From Rhypophila decipiens (Eukaryota > Ascomycota > Sordariomycetes > Sordariales > Naviculisporaceae), in contig MU858194.1 of the NCBI GenBank assembly GCA_033297075.1, positions 31,468 through 95,467 of the forward strand: a stretch of 64,000 bases of DNA. The letters are read 5' to 3'. The position numbers and the translations under genes were made by a program. Below the pieces are notes generated by a model. The model searched no databases, was not told the DNA's origin, and saw only the letters and a program-made list of their open reading frames with translations. Position 1 is the stretch's first letter. Every line of letters starts with the position of its first letter. Of this stretch, positions 60,429-64,000 are shown piece by piece.

Positions 60429-62926
60429 TCACTCTAGCAGTCCAGCTGCCAGCGTCTCACCATTCATCCTCAAAATGATCCGCATCCCCGCCTCCAGAGG
60501 CTCCTTCTTGTCCAACTTGACAGTAAGCCTCGCAACGCTCCCCGGCTTGACTATTTGCGGCTTCTTCTTTGTGACAGCGCCAGTGACCTTGTCTAACAAT
60601 GCATCTAGCGACTGGATCTTCCCAGGCGCATGAAGTCTTCCGCGGTGAACATCCAGTGGGGTCGGCCAGATGAAATCGAACGCCAGTGCCTTGATCTTGA
60701 AGGTATCTAAGCATTGAATCGGCTTGGAGGGATCGCAGGCAATGTCGCCGAGTCTGACATGGATCGGGTCGATACCACTGAGGTGGATCGTCACGCTGTG
60801 GCCAGCCACAGCCCAATCTGCTGGCTCTTCGTTTACCAGAAGTGACTTGACATATGCCTTCTCTCCACTCGGTTGGACAAGAACCGCATCACCCACTTGG
60901 ACAGCTCCAGCATCGATTCGACCGGAAATCGTAACCGGACTCTGTTGACTTCGGAAAAGGTCGGCAATGGTGAGGCGAAATGGTTTGGACAGCGCCCTCG
61001 CGATCGGTTCCGAGTTTTCCAGCTCTTCCACAAGTGTCGCGCCGGTGTACCATGCTGCCGCTGGATCTGTTGACTTGTTCACCAGATTGTCCCCGTTCAG
61101 TCCAGATACTGGGACAAACGCAACGTTCTTCAATTGAAATCCCGTCCCGGTCAAGAACCCAGAAATTTGATGCTTGATCTCGTCAAACCGATCTTGCGCC
61201 CAGTTGACAGTGTCGAGTTTGTTCACTGCTACGATAATTCTAGACACACCCATGCTTCGAATGAGGAGGGCATGTTCTCTCGTCTGCCCCTTAAGTCCAG
61301 ATTCAAAAGCGCCAGTGGCTGAATCGATGACGAGAATAGCGAAGTCTGCCTGACTGGCACCGGCAATCATGTTGGGTATGAAGTCTCTGTGTCCGGGGGC
61401 ATCGAGGATTGTGAATGCTGTCTTTGCCGTTTCAAATCGATTGGTGGCGATATCAATCGTGACTCCCCTGGTTCTTTCTTCGACACGCTGATCCAGCACC
61501 CAAGCAAGGGCAAACGAGGACTTCCCAATTTTGTCTGCCTCTTGTCGGAGTTTTTCGACGGTACGCTGGTCGACCACCTTGAGGTCCAGAAGCAGCCGTC
61601 CCATCATTGTACTTTTGCCCGCATCGACGTGCCCGACAACGACGAAACTCGCTGTCTTTTTCTTGTTACTTTGCTCAAACTCGGATAGTACATTGAGGTT
61701 ACGACTCTTTGGCAAAGGGTCTTCAATCTTGAGGGCCTTGACCTCACTCGTAATAGCGTCGGTGGAAGCCGCACCCTTCTTCTTCGGACCAGGTGCGACT
61801 TTCTTTCCAGCTGTTTCAACTATTAGCAACGATGTTAGCGTTTCTTCGTTGTCGAAAGCGAACCTTTCGCCTGAGCCGCAAGTACAACATCATCCGGGCT
61901 GGGTTTGGCGAAGGCTTCAAGAATCGAAGGTGACAGTCCAGCATTGGGCAAGGTGAAGACCTCTCGTAGTGTTGGTTTTGCAGCGTTGGCGGGACCGAAC
62001 AGAGTCAGAGCAAAGCCAGAAGGTGGAGCCTTTTCCGCAACTGGCTTCTCCTCTGGTTCAACAGAAGGCTTGGATGGTTCTGTGACCTCAAGAGGTGTTC
62101 GGTCGGCACGTTCAGGCCTTGATCGTTCTGAATCCGCCAGAGGCATCCGCCCTGCGGCAGTCGTCTCTGAGGTCTTCAGCCGCTTGCTGAACCCCCCAGA
62201 CAAAGGTATGTTTTCTTTATAAACGGGCTTTTCGTCGACAGAAAGCTCCGACATCTTGGCCTGGGTCTGCTCAACATTCTCCTTTGCGTTCTTCCCCTCG
62301 GCCTTCTTTTTCCGGGCAGCTGCCAGCATCTGAAGCTTGGACATTTTGGGCGGTGCTCCAGAGCCGCCTAACAAACCTCCCTGAGGCATGGTCGGCGGGA
62401 TGAACACAGTTTCCCGGTGCTTCGGAATATTTCCCCAAGGCATGTCTCGGAAGTAGTACGAGTTTGATGGTGGAGACATGTCTTTGCTGACCACAGGGCT
62501 GCCGTATTCATCGACTTGACGGTATGTCAACAAGAGTGAGGGATTTGGAGCTTCTGAGGCATGCGGTCCGTCCAGGGAAGGGTCCATTGAGGCGGTGAAA
62601 GAGCACGGGAAAAAAAAGTGCTTACCATTCGAGCTTGACGATGCCTTTTGTTGCTTTACTGCTGGGGGAGATGGGTCAACAAACTTGGAAACCAGATAGG
62701 CAACTGTTTTGTCGATGTCGTAATAATAGTGCCAGAGAGCCTCTTCGATTTGGGCAGTTGTCACTTTGGATGAAACAGGCCCAAGTATTGCTCGAACGTC
62801 GATGGTTCCTTGCGTCATCGCCGCCCGGTCTTCAGGGCTCAGCTCATCTTCCTCTTCTGAGTAGCCATCGTACTCGTCCAGTGCGGCTTTGTAGTCGAGG
62901 TTTCGGACAGCTTGATGGCGAGACAT
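60429..62926 (-). CDS. hbs1: Hbs1-type translational GTPase
   Basis: Exons 61864-62926 and 60429-61819 (44-bp intron) give 817 residues. The N-terminal Hbs1 domain (MSRHQAVRNLDYKAALDEYD; ALWHYYYDIDKTVAYL, about 1-80) is followed by a disordered region with FRDMPWGNIPKHRETVFIPP and PKMSKLQMLAAARKKKAE. The GTPase begins near residue 415: G1 GHVDAGKS, G2 region TRGVTIDIA, G3 DAPGH, G4 NKLD. Two beta-barrel domains follow. Hbs1 works with Dom34/Pelota to free stalled ribosomes in no-go and nonstop decay. A possible extra intron (62515-62625, 111 bp, in frame, donor GTAAGC) would remove about 37 residues (HFFFPCSFTAS onward) and cannot be settled from sequence alone. Confidence 0.95.
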
Positions 62927-63321
62927 GGTGAATGGCTTCCGTGGTCTTGATCGAAAGGTCTAACTTGGAGGGACGGTGGTTGGTGGTATGAAATGACTTT
63001 CGATTTTCTGGGTATCCGTAGGATTTAAATGCCTTTCATTCGCTTTGGGTTCATCGACAAAAGCTAGTGTTTAAGTCCAGGACTGTGCAATACACAATTT
63101 GAAGCTTGCCTGAGCTCAGGATTAAGGTTGGCGATTACTCGACGTAATTCCACCTCTGCAATGGCGGGGTTGCGGGGGTTGAATAGATTCTGCCGCCTGC
63201 CCCATCAAGTGGCGGCCAACTACAGAGGCGGTGACGTCCAGTTAGGTCAGGGACCCTCCTCCACAGCCTTGCCCCACCTTATAGAGTAAAAGTTTTGCAC
63301 CACTCCTCAACAACAACTAAG
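62927..63321. other. Promoter of hbs1 and flank of tRNA-His
   Basis: 395 bases with no gene. Confidence 0.4.
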
Positions 63322-63427
63322 GCCGTAATAGTATAGTGGTTAGTACTCCTCGTTGTGGCTTCCAAGCTCATTCGAACTTGGGTCATATGGGACCGAGGTG
63401 ACCCATGTTCGATTCATGGTTGCGGCA
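63322..63427 (+). tRNA. tRNA-His (GTG) with a 34-nt intron, standard type
   Basis: The acceptor GCCGTAA pairs with TTGCGGC and is followed by A. TAGTATAGTGGTTAGTAC in the D-arm matches yeast and animal tRNA-His. The anticodon stem is CCTCG/CGAGG with loop TTGTGG plus C. The T-arm is CCATG-TTCGATT-CATGG. The intron is about 63359-63392. The base before position 1 is G in the genome. A T-run terminator follows at 63429-63436. Confidence 0.93.
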
Positions 63428-63892
63428 TATTTTTTTTGCCCTTTTGCTCTTTTTTACACCTTTTTAAAACTCTATAATCAAACTGACGATTCTCAAAATC
63501 CGGATAATATTTGTTTTGGTCAAATGAACCGCCTATGAGGGTTTTGCGATCGAGATACTAGTAATGTGTCAGACAATTCTGCGGTGCACGGGATTCTGTC
63601 ATTTGATCTATCGATAAGACTGGCGGCTTGGCACTGCGGTCTGTGCATCTCCCCTCGCTCACTGAGCGTGCTGAGTCAGCCAGCTGCCAGATACGGGGGC
63701 CCATAGGGACACGGGTACCCGTGTCTCTAAAATTTCACGGGTACCCGTGCGCATTATGTAAGCCCGCTATCCCACCCCACCCCACACCACTGCAGTCGCC
63801 CATCGCCACCAGTCGGCCACTGACAACGCGTCGCGAATTTGACGCGTCCACTTAGAGTAACATCTCCTTCGTCGTTTAGCAGTGCCCCGAGG
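63428..63892. other. Left flank and putative terminal region of a transposon
   Basis: No gene. It holds two perfect palindromes around GGGTACCC (63708-63725 and 63736-63749), then leader-like sequence before the ATG at 63893. Confidence 0.5.
63708..63749. repeat. Paired GGGTACCC palindromes
   Basis: GACACGGGTACCCGTGTC (63708-63725) and CACGGGTACCCGTG (63736-63749) are perfect palindromes sharing a 14-base core, 10 bases apart. They lie about 150-190 bases before the transposase-like start and may be transposase-binding repeats in a terminal inverted repeat. Confidence 0.75.
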
Positions 63893-64000
63893 ATGCATCA
63901 AAACCTAGTTGGAGGAATTGTCTCGTTCCCGGACGATTGTCTCCCTCCTGAGGGCGATTATGAGTCTCGGGATGCCTTGATTAAGTCGATCAACGCATGG
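63893..64000 (+). mobile_element. Start of a probable Mutator-like (MULE) transposase, cut by the window edge
   Basis: The ATG opens a frame of 36 codons to the window end: MHQNLVGGIVSFPDD, then LPPEGDYESRDALIKSINAW. The PPEG-YESRDAL-KSINAW pattern is that of the zinc-binding/FAR1-like head of fungal Mutator-like transposases (Hop family in Fusarium). The family call rests on this short piece and is an inference. Confidence 0.55.

Overview
The window is nuclear DNA of a filamentous ascomycete (Pezizomycotina; Eurotiales such as Aspergillus or Penicillium is the best guess). The grounds are short 5' GT...AG introns of 44-120 bp with CTAAC/CTGAC branch sites, protein families with typical fungal architecture (Sec3, Bcs1-like AAA, Mdm1, Hbs1, Dbp9, Trm8, BiP ending in HDEL), intron-bearing tRNAs, and long gene-poor intergenic tracts. 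The genus is inferred, not proved. Gene models below were joined by hand from reading frames, splice signals and family knowledge.

Layout. 0-11.7 kb (+): a large disordered nuclear protein with a PUA/ASCH-like fold, exocyst Sec3, and a peroxisomal alpha/beta-hydrolase ending in AKL. 9.1-15.3 kb: a tRNA-rich, protein-poor stretch with tRNA-Val, two GTG-anticodon (His) tRNAs with different introns, tRNA-Pro and tRNA-Phe with introns, and a degenerate tandem array of about 150-bp units. 16-22.7 kb (-): HMG-CoA synthase and a Bcs1-like AAA ATPase with a long charged tail. 22.7-34.2 kb: an 11-kb gene-poor tract with one small Pro/Gly-rich protein gene. 34.3-36.9 kb (+): a single-pass membrane protein whose intron carries an in-frame stop. 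36.98-37.2 kb: a sequencing/assembly scar (poly-G, 10 Ns, poly-C). 38-63 kb: a dense housekeeping block with a CCDC174-like protein, a 100-aa membrane protein, homoserine dehydrogenase (with an apparent 1-base frameshift), Trm8, Mdm1, an SR-type RNA-binding protein with a 6-nt microexon, Dbp9, a small acidic protein, BiP and Hbs1. The right edge has an intron-bearing tRNA-His and the start of what looks like a Mutator-like transposon.

The genes do not form one pathway or a recognisable cluster. Several touch translation and RNA (tRNAs, Trm8, Hbs1, Dbp9, the SR protein, the CCDC174-like protein), others membrane traffic and the ER (Sec3, Mdm1, BiP) or core metabolism (HMG-CoA synthase, homoserine dehydrogenase). 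I found no CRISPR array, secondary-metabolite cluster or clearly novel system. The best leads are the tandem array between tRNAs, the transposon edge with KpnI-like palindromes, the intron-borne stop in the membrane-protein gene, and the homoserine dehydrogenase frameshift.
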